From NCBI GenBank assembly GCA_030039095.1, contig JASHQP010000018.1, forward strand, positions 1 through 13,688: DNA of 13,688 nt, given 5' to 3'. The number at the start of each line of letters is the position of its first letter. The stretch's first letter is position 1. The notes under the pieces were generated by a model. The model did not search any database. It was not told where the DNA came from and saw only the letters and a program-made list of their open reading frames with translations. The stretch is from Streptosporangiaceae bacterium. GTDB lineage: Bacteria > Actinomycetota > Actinomycetes > Streptosporangiales > Streptosporangiaceae. Positions 6,502 to 13,657 of the stretch are shown piece by piece. Position numbers and translations under genes: made by a program.

Positions 6502-7959
6502 GTGTCAGAGGCACAGGACGTGGTGGCCGGCGAATCGGGTTCGCAGCAGTCCCTGGAGTCCTTGGGTTACCGGCAGGAGCTCAAGCGGGCGGTCAACTCG
6601 CTCGGGCACATCGCCCTGATCCTCTCGGACATCACCCCGACTGCATCGCTGCTCGTCGTCGGGACCGCCGTGGTGGCGACCGCGGGCACGGGCTCGGTGT
6701 GGTCCTACCTCATCGGGTGCTTCATCGCGCTGAACGTGGCGTTCTGCATGGGCGAGCTCGGCTCGATGTTCCCGGTCGCCGGCGGGCTGTTCTCGATCGT
6801 CACCCGGGTGCTCGGCAAGGCCACCGGGTTCGTGGCCATGGTCGACTACATCGGCCAGGCCATCTTCCTGCCCGCCAGCGTGGCCATCGGCATCGGCACC
6901 TACGTGCACGCGCTCGACCCGAGCATCTCGACCAGGCTCATCTCCGGCTTCGGGATGATCCTGGTCACGCTCGTCTGCCTGATGCAGATCAAGTTCAACG
7001 CCTGGTTCACCGGGGTCTGCCTGGCGATCGAGCTGATCGTCGTGGGAGCACTCGCGGTCGCCGGGTTCAGCCACTGGCAGCAGCCACTGTCGATCCTGAC
7101 CCACCCGGTCGGCCCGAGCGGCACCAACGGGGTGGCCGCCGTCGGAGTGGGCTTGATCGTCACGGCGCTGGCCACCGCGCTGTTCTCGGTGAACGGCTAC
7201 GACAGCGGGATCAACTTCGCCGAGGAGGTGCTCGGCTCGAAGGCCGAGGTCGGGCGGGCCGTGGTGACCGCGGCGGCGATCGGCATCTTCTTCGAGCTCA
7301 TCCCCTTCATCGCGATCGTCTTCGGCGCGCACAATCTGCCGGCCTTCCTGCACTCCGCGACGCCGGTCACCGAGGTGGGCGGCGAGGCCTTCGGACACAC
7401 GTTCATCACGATCGTCACCTACGGCGCCCTGATCGCGATCTTCAACGCCTCCGTGGCCATCACCCTGCAGTTCTCCCGGATCGTCTGGGCCAGCGGGCGG
7501 GACGTCGCGTGGCCCGAGCCGGTCAGCTCGTGGATCTCGAAGGTCGAGTCGCGGCGCGGGTCGCCGTGGGTGGCCACGCTGATCGTCGGGGCGCTGGCGG
7601 CCATCCTGTGCTTCCAGTCCTCGCTGATAACCGTGGTCACGTTCACCGCCGTGCTGATCATCGTCCTGTACGGCCTGATCGCCGTCTCCGCCCTCGTCAG
7701 CCGGGTCCGCCAGCGGCACCTGGACCGGCCGTCGAAGATGCCGCTCTGGCCGGTGCCGCCGATCATCGCGCTGGCCGGGGTTGTCATCGCACTGACCAAG
7801 CAGAAGGGCTCGGACCTCTGGCTCTGCGCCGGCATCTTCGCGGCCGCGCTGATCTATTACTTCCTGTTCGTCCGGCCCAGGTCCGGCCGGTACTGGACGG
7901 TCTCCGGCGCGGTACCCGACACCGACGCGGCCGCCACCGCTGATACAACAGGGGAATGA
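6502..7959 (+). CDS. APC-superfamily amino-acid permease (first)
   Basis: A polytopic inner-membrane protein of 485 aa, with roughly 12 hydrophobic helices by eye. It is of the amino acid-polyamine-organocation superfamily: the first helix carries the broken segment LILSDITPTASLLVV, followed by the cytoplasmic-loop motif GELGSMFPVAGGLFSIVTRVLG and, in the middle, ALFSVNGYDSGINFAEEVLGSK, the usual helix 6 and loop. Such proteins import amino acids by proton coupling or exchange. The GTG at 6502 is chosen because AGGAG (6492-6496) stands 5 nt before it; GTG 6487 would put the SD inside the gene. It shares an ATGA overlap with the DadA-like gene downstream, so substrate and enzyme are probably matched: a D-amino acid is the likely cargo (inference). 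Confidence 0.85.
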   Translation: MSEAQDVVAGESGSQQSLESLGYRQELKRAVNSLGHIALILSDITPTASLLVVGTAVVATAGTGSVWSYLIGCFIALNVAFCMGELGSMFPVAGGLFSIVTRVLGKATGFVAMVDYIGQAIFLPASVAIGIGTYVHALDPSISTRLISGFGMILVTLVCLMQIKFNAWFTGVCLAIELIVVGALAVAGFSHWQQPLSILTHPVGPSGTNGVAAVGVGLIVTALATALFSVNGYDSGINFAEEVLGSKAEVGRAVVTAAAIGIFFELIPFIAIVFGAHNLPAFLHSATPVTEVGGEAFGHTFITIVTYGALIAIFNASVAITLQFSRIVWASGRDVAWPEPVSSWISKVESRRGSPWVATLIVGALAAILCFQSSLITVVTFTAVLIIVLYGLIAVSALVSRVRQRHLDRPSKMPLWPVPPIIALAGVVIALTKQKGSDLWLCAGIFAAALIYYFLFVRPRSGRYWTVSGAVPDTDAAATADTTGE

Positions 7960-9206
7960 CCAGCGACAATAAGGGCGGACGCGCGGCGGTCGTCGGCGCG
8001 GGGATCATCGGGCTGAGCACTGCATGGTTCCTGCAGGACGAGGGCTTCGCCGTCAGCGTGTACGACCGCCGCGACGTGGCCGCTGGCGCCTCGGCCGGCA
8101 ACGCGGGATGGATCAGCCCGGCGATGGTCGCCCCGCTGGCCGAGCCCTCCGCGCTGCGGTACGGGCTGACCTCGCTGCTGCGCCCGTCTAGCCCGCTGCG
8201 CATCCCGCCCGGGTCCATCCCTGCCACATGGCGGTTCCTCGCCGGGTTCGCTGCGCACAGCACCCACCGTCAGTGGCTCGCCGGGGTCGCCAGCTTCGCG
8301 AGCCTCAACGCCCTCGCGCTGCCCTCCTACGAGCTGCTGACCGAGGCGGGGGTGGCCGACGGCCCCAAGGACGCGGCCATCGTGGCGGCCTTCGACGGGC
8401 CGGAGCAGGCCGGGCCGCTCCGGCACGAGGTGCAGGCCATCGCCGCGGCCGGCGGCATGGACGTCAAACTCGACGAAATCAGCGCGGCCGACCTGCGGCG
8501 GGAACAGCCGCTGCTCGGCTCGCGGGTCGGCTACGGCCTGCGGATCGGCGGCCAGCAGTTCCTTCAGCCGCTGGACTTCGTGCAGAGCCTGGCCGCCTCG
8601 GTGCGCAGCCGCGGAGGGGCCATCGTCGCCGGGGCGCCGGTCACCGCGATCGCGAGCCGCCCCGGCGGGGTACGGCTCGACGTTGCTGGCCGGCCCGTGG
8701 ACGTCGACGTGTGCGTGCTGGCGAATGGCGCATGGATCAACGCACTCGCGGGCCCGACGGGAGTTCGGGTACGGACCCAGGCAGGCCGGGGCTACTCGTT
8801 CAAGGTTCGGACTCCCGAGCCGCTGAGCCAGCCGCTGTACCTGCCGACCGCGCGGGTGGCGATCACGCCGGCTCCGGGCGGCTTCCGGGCCGCGGGCACC
8901 ATGGAGTTCCGGCGGCCCGACGACGCGCTGGACCGGCGCCGGATCGGGGCGATCGTGCGGTCAGCGCGGGCATACCTGCCGGGCGTCGACTGGTCGACGC
9001 TGACCGGCCCGTGGGTCGGGCCGCGGCCGGTGACCCCCGACGGCCTGCCGATCATCGGCGCCACCCGGGACGAGGGCCTGTTCGTGGCCGGAGGCCACGG
9101 GATGTGGGGGATGACGCTCGGCCCGGCGACCGGCCGGCTTCTGGCCCGCCGCATCGCCACCGGCCGTCCCGAGGCGGCGCTTGCACCGTTCAACCCGCTG
9201 CGCTGA
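7956..9206 (+). CDS. DadA-like FAD-dependent D-amino-acid dehydrogenase/oxidase
   Basis: A 416-aa flavoprotein of the DAO/DadA family. The N-terminal Rossmann motif is VVGAGIIGLSTAW (12-24), with an acidic strand end VYDRRD near 35-40. ASAGNAGWISP (about 45-55) is the DadA-type block after the FAD site. The C-terminus has the flavin-closing WVGPRPVTPDGLPIIG (353-368) and GHGMWGMTLGPATGRLLA (380-397). Such enzymes deaminate D-amino acids to 2-keto acids and ammonia, passing electrons to quinone (DadA) or oxygen. The ATG lies in an ATGA overlap with the permease stop, with GGGGA directly ahead, so translation is coupled. Glycine oxidase or another amine substrate cannot be ruled out. The gene ends 127 nt before the convergent D-threonine-aldolase-like gene. 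Confidence 0.85.
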   Translation: MTSDNKGGRAAVVGAGIIGLSTAWFLQDEGFAVSVYDRRDVAAGASAGNAGWISPAMVAPLAEPSALRYGLTSLLRPSSPLRIPPGSIPATWRFLAGFAAHSTHRQWLAGVASFASLNALALPSYELLTEAGVADGPKDAAIVAAFDGPEQAGPLRHEVQAIAAAGGMDVKLDEISAADLRREQPLLGSRVGYGLRIGGQQFLQPLDFVQSLAASVRSRGGAIVAGAPVTAIASRPGGVRLDVAGRPVDVDVCVLANGAWINALAGPTGVRVRTQAGRGYSFKVRTPEPLSQPLYLPTARVAITPAPGGFRAAGTMEFRRPDDALDRRRIGAIVRSARAYLPGVDWSTLTGPWVGPRPVTPDGLPIIGATRDEGLFVAGGHGMWGMTLGPATGRLLARRIATGRPEAALAPFNPLR

Positions 9207-9228
9207 GCCGCCGGCCGCTATCATCCCG

Positions 9229-9248
9229 CCGGACGGGGCGCGGTCCGG
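9229..9248. terminator. Stem-loop between convergent operons
   Basis: CCGGAC (9229-9234) and GTCCGG (9243-9248) form a 6-bp GC-rich stem around an 8-nt loop, 23 nt past the DadA-like stop. It lies between two convergent genes and may end transcription from either side. No U-tract is present. Confidence 0.4.
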
Positions 9249-9316
9249 ACATCGGCGACGAAATACCGGGCTACGCCGGCCTGGCCCGCGGACAGTAACC
9301 TCCTGCCGTGCGATCC

Positions 9317-9332
9317 CGCGGCGATCACCGCG
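9317..9332 (-). terminator. Short stem-loop after the D-threonine-aldolase-like gene
   Basis: CGCGG (9317-9321) and CCGCG (9328-9332) form a 5-bp stem with a 6-nt loop, one base beyond the TGA at 9336-9334. It could help end the four-gene minus-strand transcript, but short GC hairpins are common here. Confidence 0.25.
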
Positions 9333-9333
9333 T

Positions 9334-10419
9334 TCAAGAGGAACGGCCGCGGGCGAGAACGGGGAGGCGGTCGATGACCTTGTCGCCGCGGGTGAGCCAG
9401 ACCTCGTCGTGCAGGTTGAAGGTCAGCCTGACGTGCAGCGGGCGCAGCTCGACCCGCGCCCCGAAATCGGGCGGCTCGCCGTCCCACCGCAGCGTGGTGT
9501 GCTCCTCGTTGATCGCGGTCAGGGTCGCCTCCGGCGGCAGCGGGGCGGGCGGCCCGTAGTCGCAGGAGATCGACTTGCGCCCGGCGTCCAGCACCACCTG
9601 GCTGCCCGACCGGCTGATCACCATCGCCGACACGGTCAGCGCCGGGACGAACGGCAGGCCGAGGCCGGCCAGGTCGGTCTCCATGAGCGCGTACGTGCCC
9701 GCCTGGATCTCGGTGATCGCCGGATCGGCGACGGCCTGCAGGAAGGTGGAGGTCCCCCCGGACGAGACCACCCCGCACGCCAGCCCGGCCGAGGCGAACG
9801 CCTGGCGCACGGCGGCCAGGCCCGTCTCCGCCTGGGTGATCCGCTCGCCACGCTCGGTGTTGGCGGCGCGTAGCCGCCCCTCGTAGCCCATGATGCCCCG
9901 CAGCCGTAGCCGCGGCGTGCCAGCGACGATCCGCCCCAGCGCCACAGCCTCGGCCGGCCCGGCGACGCCGCACCGGCCGAGCCCGATGTCGACGTCGACG
10001 AGAACCCCGACCTCCACCCGGGCGCGGGCCGCCGCGGCCGCGATGACGTCGACCCCGCGCCCTGAGTCGACGGCGATCGCCACCTCCGCGCCGCGGGCCA
10101 GCCGGGCCAGCCGCTCGGCCTTGACCGGTGACACGATCTCGTTTGCCAGGAAGACGTCGCCGATGCCGGCGGCTCCCATCGCCTCGGCCTCGCCGACGGT
10201 GGCGCACGTGACGCCCCGTGCATGCGGGCCCAGCTGGCGGATGGCCAGGCCCGGCGTGCGGTGGGTCTTCACGTGCGGCCGCAGCCGGGTGCCCGAGCCG
10301 CGGACCAGGTCGGCCGCTGCGGCAACGTTCCGTTCGAACGCGTCGAGATCGACGATCAGCGCCGGGCTCGGCAGGTCCTCGACCTTGGCCGGGCCGGATC
10401 CGGCGGGTGGGTGCGGCAT
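9334..10419 (-). CDS. D-threonine aldolase/D-serine dehydratase-like PLP enzyme
   Basis: A 361-aa fold-type III PLP enzyme (alanine-racemase N-terminal barrel plus D-serine dehydratase-like C-domain). LPSPALIVDLDAFERN (16-31) opens the barrel, and RPHVKTHR (47-54) contains the PLP Lys51. VDVDIGLGRCG (141-151) and SSGGTSTF (219-226) bind cofactor, and DAGRKSIS (278-285) and NEEHTTL (304-310) belong to the C-domain. Relatives cleave D-threonine to glycine and acetaldehyde, or dehydrate D-serine. The usual C-terminal metal motif of the family, PNHxC or PNHxD, here reads PLHVR (327-331): the His is kept but the second ligand is Arg331. This makes either named activity uncertain; racemase or other D-amino-acid chemistry remains possible. 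It starts 6 nt after the GntR gene, in the same unit. Confidence 0.75.
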   Translation of the reverse strand: MPHPPAGSGPAKVEDLPSPALIVDLDAFERNVAAAADLVRGSGTRLRPHVKTHRTPGLAIRQLGPHARGVTCATVGEAEAMGAAGIGDVFLANEIVSPVKAERLARLARGAEVAIAVDSGRGVDVIAAAAARARVEVGVLVDVDIGLGRCGVAGPAEAVALGRIVAGTPRLRLRGIMGYEGRLRAANTERGERITQAETGLAAVRQAFASAGLACGVVSSGGTSTFLQAVADPAITEIQAGTYALMETDLAGLGLPFVPALTVSAMVISRSGSQVVLDAGRKSISCDYGPPAPLPPEATLTAINEEHTTLRWDGEPPDFGARVELRPLHVRLTFNLHDEVWLTRGDKVIDRLPVLARGRSS

Positions 10420-10425
10420 CCCGGA

Positions 10426-11139
10426 TCAGTCGTTCCCGGTGACCATGCGCAGCGCCTCCCGGACCGGCGCCGGGTCGTGTTCCGGCTCCGCGAGGGCAAT
10501 GCAGGTCAGCGCCGCCCGGGCCGTGTGCCGCGCCAGGTGCACGCTCACCGCGACGGCGTCCCCCGCCTGGCAGGCGGCGTAGATGGCCTGGTGGTCCTCT
10601 TCCACGGTGGCCAGTGCGTGCGGGCTGGTCAGGTAGACGTGCCGGTACCGCTCGGTGTAGTCGAACAGGTCCTGGGCGGTGCGGCTGAGCCGTTCCCCGT
10701 ACCGGCTCTTCAGCAGGTCGTGGAAGGCCCGGTGCCAGACGTCCCACTCCTCGAGCTCGCGGTCCACCTCCGTCATCTCGGCGAGCAGCCGGCCCATCTC
10801 GGCCAGGTCCTCGGCGGTGAGCGCGGGCACCGCCAGGCGCGCGCCGAGGGACTCGATCACGATCCGAGCCGCGTACAGCTGCTCCAGGTCGGGCACCGTG
10901 AGCTGGGCCACCCGGACGCGCCGGTTGGGCTCGGAGTCGATCAGCCCCTCCCGCTGCAGCATGCGGAGGGCCTCCCGCAGCGGGGTGCGGGAGACGCCCA
11001 GCCGCGCGGCGAGCTGGACCTGGGAGATGGGTGCGTCGGAGTCGAATTCACCGCGGAGAATGCTGGCCCGAAGCTGGTCGTGCACGACCCTGGTCGAAAG
11101 CTCGGCCCCTGGCGGGCTCACGCTGCCCATGCTCGTCAT
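10426..11139 (-). CDS. GntR-family regulator, FCD subfamily
   Basis: A 237-aa regulator. Residues 15-78 form a winged helix of the GntR type, with VQLAARLGVSRTPLREALRMLQREGLI (41-67) as the signature. Residues 84-210 are the alpha-helical FCD effector domain: AARIVIESLGARLA (90-103), WHRAFHDLL (135-143), EDHQAI (181-186) and HLARH (201-205), which provide metal and ligand contacts (His136/His140/His183/His205). The first position is usually Asp in this family and is His136 here. FCD regulators bind small acids, including sugar acids and amino acids. The ATG has GGGAGG 5 nt upstream. It lies between the jelly-roll gene (23-nt gap) and the PLP-enzyme gene (6-nt gap). Its probable targets are the two ACTGTATNCAGAT sites before the operon, giving feedback control (inference). 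Confidence 0.88.
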   Translation of the reverse strand: MTSMGSVSPPGAELSTRVVHDQLRASILRGEFDSDAPISQVQLAARLGVSRTPLREALRMLQREGLIDSEPNRRVRVAQLTVPDLEQLYAARIVIESLGARLAVPALTAEDLAEMGRLLAEMTEVDRELEEWDVWHRAFHDLLKSRYGERLSRTAQDLFDYTERYRHVYLTSPHALATVEEDHQAIYAACQAGDAVAVSVHLARHTARAALTCIALAEPEHDPAPVREALRMVTGND

Positions 11140-11162
11140 TCGCGCCTCCCAGGGTCCCGGCC

Positions 11163-11891
11163 TCAGTCATCGTAGGTGTCCACCTCGAAATACGTCACAC
11201 CGTGGTCGACGTTGGTCTCGCCCACCCCGAAATTGAATCCGATGCCGGGGCTTCCTTCGGCAAAGACGTCATCGGTCGTCTCGAGGATCTGGATGCCGTT
11301 TATGTAGCTCCTGATGACGTTGCCGAATATCGTCGCCTCGACCAGGTCGCCTTCCTTGACCCCGCAGTCGGGCCCGGTTCGCCGCGCCAGAGACGTGAAG
11401 TCACCGGCTTTCCCGTTCCACCGCACGATCTCCGCGTAGGCATTCTCGTTCCCGAGACATCTCCAGAACACCTCATAGCCGGTGCAGGAGTGCGGGGCGA
11501 TCGCGCTGCGCAGGCGTATTTCGACTTCCTGAAAGTAGTCCTCGGTCTGATTCCTGCTGAACACCCGGGCCACGGCGTGCTGGTTGCGCCCCCACACGCC
11601 GCCGAGTACCGCCGTCGGGTCGTCGTAGTCGCCCACCGGCGCCGCCTCGGGCGAGGTACCGGGATCGAGGTTGCCCTGCTGCGCCCTCTGCTCGGCCACG
11701 GCCATGCGGCTCAGCCCGCCGTAGGCGACCCCGTTCCGCACGACGATGTCCACCCAGTCGATACCGTCGGTGCGGCCGTTGACCCAGATCCCGCCCTCGG
11801 ACAGGGGGTCCTCGTCCTGGCGGAAACGGGTGCGGTACGACCGCACCGGCTCGCCCTCCGGGCGCGGTACCGACCGGGCTTCATCGTTCAT
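11163..11891 (-). CDS. Concanavalin/LamG-like jelly-roll protein of unknown role
   Basis: A 242-aa protein that looks like a concanavalin-A-like (LamG/DUF1080-type) beta-sandwich. The clearest part is GDLVEATIFGNVIRSYINGI (181-200) followed by ILETTDDVFAEGSPGIGFNFG (202-222), the typical strands that describe a surface and end in a glycine-rich turn. Aromatic and acidic residues recur: DWVDIVV (45-51), YFQEVEIRLR (119-128), YEVFWRCL (139-146) and FEVDTYDD at the end. There is no signal peptide, membrane helix or visible catalytic motif, so a cytoplasmic place is inferred even though this fold usually binds sugars outside the cell. The ATG has AAGGAGG 8 nt upstream. It sits between an amino-acid permease and the GntR regulator in one unit, with a 42-nt gap on the permease side. 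Function unknown. Confidence 0.7.
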   Translation of the reverse strand: MNDEARSVPRPEGEPVRSYRTRFRQDEDPLSEGGIWVNGRTDGIDWVDIVVRNGVAYGGLSRMAVAEQRAQQGNLDPGTSPEAAPVGDYDDPTAVLGGVWGRNQHAVARVFSRNQTEDYFQEVEIRLRSAIAPHSCTGYEVFWRCLGNENAYAEIVRWNGKAGDFTSLARRTGPDCGVKEGDLVEATIFGNVIRSYINGIQILETTDDVFAEGSPGIGFNFGVGETNVDHGVTYFEVDTYDD

Positions 11892-11933
11892 GCTCGTTGC
11901 CTCCTTGAACCTGCGGGCGGGCCAGAGCGGCGG

Positions 11934-13457
11934 TCATTCCCAGACGGCGGGGCGGTGCTTTTCTTCCTCGGTTGTCTCGGGGCGCTCTTCGACGATCGCG
12001 CTGGCCTTCGACAGCCAGCCCTCGTTGCCGCGCAGCTTCAGCGCGGCCAATATACCGATGCCGACGATCAGCCAGACGGCGACGATAACCGGCGACCAGT
12101 TATAGGGGTGGGCCGGGAACGGGCTGAACGATTTGTAGAGCGAGTAGAGGAGCACCGCGCTGGTGCCCACCGGGAAGACGAAGTGCAGGATCCAGTTGAA
12201 GTGCGCCCGCTGCTCCCGCCAGTAGTAAACGACGACGCCAACGTTCGCGGCGATGTAGATGAAGATCACCGCGATAACCAGGACGAAGCCGAGCACCAGG
12301 ATGAACATCTCCTGCGGGCCCAGCCACCAGGCGCCCAGCGCCAGCAGCACCGACAGCACCAGCTGGACGGTGACGGCGAGCGTCGGCGTCTTGCGGACCG
12401 GGTGTACCCCGCCGAACGCGGACGGCAGTACACCGCTGCGCCCCATGCCGTACCACATCCGGGTTGCCACGTTCTGGCAGGCGATGCTGGCACCGAACAC
12501 CGACGTGAACATCGCGAGCAGCGCCAGCCACCACACGCTGCCCCAGACCCGGTGCGCGATCACCAGGGCCGGCAGCTCGGGTGAGGAGATCAGCTTGCCA
12601 AGGTTGGTGTCGCCCCACCCGATGACCTGGCCCCAGATCACGATGACCAGCATGATGCCGATGATGGCGATCGACGCCATCGTCGCCCGCGGCACGTTGC
12701 GCCGGGGGCTCTCGGTCTCCTCCGCCAGCGGGACCGCCGCCTCCCAGCCGGTAAGGCCCTGCACGGTGAACACGATCGCCAGCGCGAACCCGCTCGAGGT
12801 GCCGATCGATCCCGGGTTGAAGCCGTAGCTGAACGACTGGAACGTGAAGCCTCCCTGCCCCGGGTCGGCGAGCCCCCACAGACCCAGGAGCAGGACGATG
12901 AGGAACTCCATCGCGCCGACGATCACGATCGTGCGGACCGAGGGGGCGATGCCGAGATACCCGACCAGCGCAATCAGCGGCAGGCCGATGATCACGAGGT
13001 ACCACCAGTGGAACCAGGTCACGTGGTAGTAGGTCTGGAATTCTCCCTGGAAGATAAGGCCGAGGTAGGCAAGGGCCGGGCCGGCCACGATCGGCGAGTA
13101 CAGCGCGTACAGCCAGCCGGTCAGGAAGCCGAGCCGGGGGCCGAGTGTGCGGCTCACGTACGTGTAGTAGCCGCCAGCCGAAGGGAACCTCTTGGCGAGC
13201 TGCACCAGGCACATGCCGAGCGCCAGCACGACCAGGAACCCGATCAGGTAGGCGAGCGGGGCGTGCGCGCCGGAGAAACCGACGATGGTCTGGGTGAAGA
13301 AGAACGCGGCGATCGCGGGGGCGATGTGCGTGACGTTCTGCATGATGGCTCCGGGCAGCCGCACGGCGCCGGACTTGAGGTCGGTCTCGGCTACCCAGAC
13401 CTTGCCTTCTGTTTCGACGAAGTTGTCGAGACCCTGCTGGTCATCTGGAGTCGACAT
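11934..13457 (-). CDS. APC-superfamily amino-acid permease (second)
   Basis: A 507-aa polytopic membrane protein, about 12 helices by eye, with soluble ends: an acidic N-terminus and a charged C-terminus ending in KHRPAVWE. The broken first helix reads MQNVTHIAPAIAAFFFTQT, followed by KRFPSAGGYYTYVSRTLGP in the first loop, and the middle has GLTGWEAAVPLAEETESPRRNVPRA, the classical helix 6 and loop of APC amino-acid transporters. It differs clearly from the permease at 6502-7959, so it is a separate system and not a recent duplicate. The ATG at 13457 has GGAGGGAG shortly upstream. It is the first gene of the permease, jelly-roll, GntR, PLP-enzyme unit and is controlled by the long leader at 13458-13621. 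Cargo unknown; context suggests D-threonine, D-serine or a related hydroxy-amino acid. Confidence 0.85.
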   Translation of the reverse strand: MSTPDDQQGLDNFVETEGKVWVAETDLKSGAVRLPGAIMQNVTHIAPAIAAFFFTQTIVGFSGAHAPLAYLIGFLVVLALGMCLVQLAKRFPSAGGYYTYVSRTLGPRLGFLTGWLYALYSPIVAGPALAYLGLIFQGEFQTYYHVTWFHWWYLVIIGLPLIALVGYLGIAPSVRTIVIVGAMEFLIVLLLGLWGLADPGQGGFTFQSFSYGFNPGSIGTSSGFALAIVFTVQGLTGWEAAVPLAEETESPRRNVPRATMASIAIIGIMLVIVIWGQVIGWGDTNLGKLISSPELPALVIAHRVWGSVWWLALLAMFTSVFGASIACQNVATRMWYGMGRSGVLPSAFGGVHPVRKTPTLAVTVQLVLSVLLALGAWWLGPQEMFILVLGFVLVIAVIFIYIAANVGVVVYYWREQRAHFNWILHFVFPVGTSAVLLYSLYKSFSPFPAHPYNWSPVIVAVWLIVGIGILAALKLRGNEGWLSKASAIVEERPETTEEEKHRPAVWE

Positions 13458-13468
13458 CTGGTCTCCCT

Positions 13469-13480
13469 CCGCGGGCGCGG
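13469..13480 (-). promoter_or_regulatory. Small hairpin abutting the second permease's SD
   Basis: On the minus strand CCGCGCCCGCGG (13480-13469) can fold as CCGC/GCGG with a 4-nt loop, and its 3' arm runs into the GGAGGGAG ribosome binding site. It could tune initiation at 13457. The stem is short and weak. Confidence 0.2.
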
Positions 13481-13486
13481 CTCGAA

Positions 13487-13500
13487 ACTGTATTCAGATC
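13487..13500. promoter_or_regulatory. Operator copy 2, ACTGTATTCAGATC
   Basis: An imperfect CTGTAT/ATACAG-like palindrome, matching the copy at 13628-13641 at 12 of 14 positions. It lies in the leader after the uORF stop and 30 nt before the permease ATG. TGTATNCA cores resemble those bound by FCD-type GntR regulators, and one is encoded in this operon. Confidence 0.5.
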
Positions 13501-13561
13501 ACTCGCCAGTCAGCGTCGACCTGACGGCCGTGGTGGGCGAAGTATCGCGAATGACAGGCAC
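13499..13561 (-). CDS. Candidate 20-aa leader peptide (uORF), threonine-rich
   Basis: A small frame in the leader of the second permease operon. It starts at GTG 13561 with AGGAGG (13573-13568) placed 6 nt ahead, as good an SD as any in the window, and ends at TGA 13501-13499, 42 nt before the permease ATG. The 20-residue peptide contains five Thr (7, 10, 11, 16, 18), including an adjacent pair, and no membrane helix. Its position suggests a leader peptide that senses translation, or a small stand-alone protein. Part of the SD and the start codon are inside a 6-bp hairpin. No clear terminator/antiterminator pair was found downstream. The case rests on the SD and layout only, so it may be chance. 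Confidence 0.4.
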   Translation of the reverse strand: MPVIRDTSPTTAVRSTLTGE

Positions 13562-13570
13562 AAAGTGCCT
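13556..13570 (-). promoter_or_regulatory. Hairpin holding the uORF SD and start codon
   Basis: On the minus strand AGGCAC (13570-13565), loop TTT and GTGCCT (13561-13556) form a perfect 6-bp stem. The 5' arm includes the last three bases of AGGAGG and the 3' arm includes the GTG start, so folding would hide initiation of the uORF. Confidence 0.4.
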
Positions 13571-13627
13571 CCTAGAGCGGCCACAGACGATCGATCCAGC
13601 GCGTCACCGCGTGGAAGGTTAGCGCTG

Positions 13628-13657
13628 ACTGTATGCAGATTCGTCTAGCCAGGTCAA
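13628..13657 (-). promoter_or_regulatory. Promoter and operator copy 1 of the permease operon
   Basis: On the minus strand TTGACC (13657-13652), an 18-nt spacer and TACAGT (13633-13628) form a promoter; transcription should start near 13621, giving a leader of about 165 nt. Operator copy ACTGTATGCAGATT (13628-13641) covers the -10 and the adjoining spacer, the classical place for a repressor. Its partner at 13487-13500 differs at two positions. Upstream of 13657 only 31 bases remain and no gene can be supported there. Confidence 0.5.

Noticed and set aside
9221..10747. A 508-codon minus-strand frame overlapping the PLP-enzyme and GntR genes
   Set aside because: It is in the wrong frame of two well-supported genes and reads as Arg/Gly-rich shadow sequence.
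11169..11179. ATCGTAGGTGT shared with 6442-6452 in the divergent control region
   Set aside because: At 11169 it encodes the conserved-looking end (DTYDD) of the jelly-roll gene, so the 11-bp match is most likely chance.
11031..12584. A 517-codon plus-strand frame across the jelly-roll and second permease genes
   Set aside because: It has no recognisable domain, is rich in Asp/Arg/His/Pro runs, and lies opposite two genes with good starts and motifs.
6502..13457. The two APC permeases as a recent gene duplication
   Set aside because: Their first helices, loops and ends differ throughout; they belong to the same superfamily but are distant.
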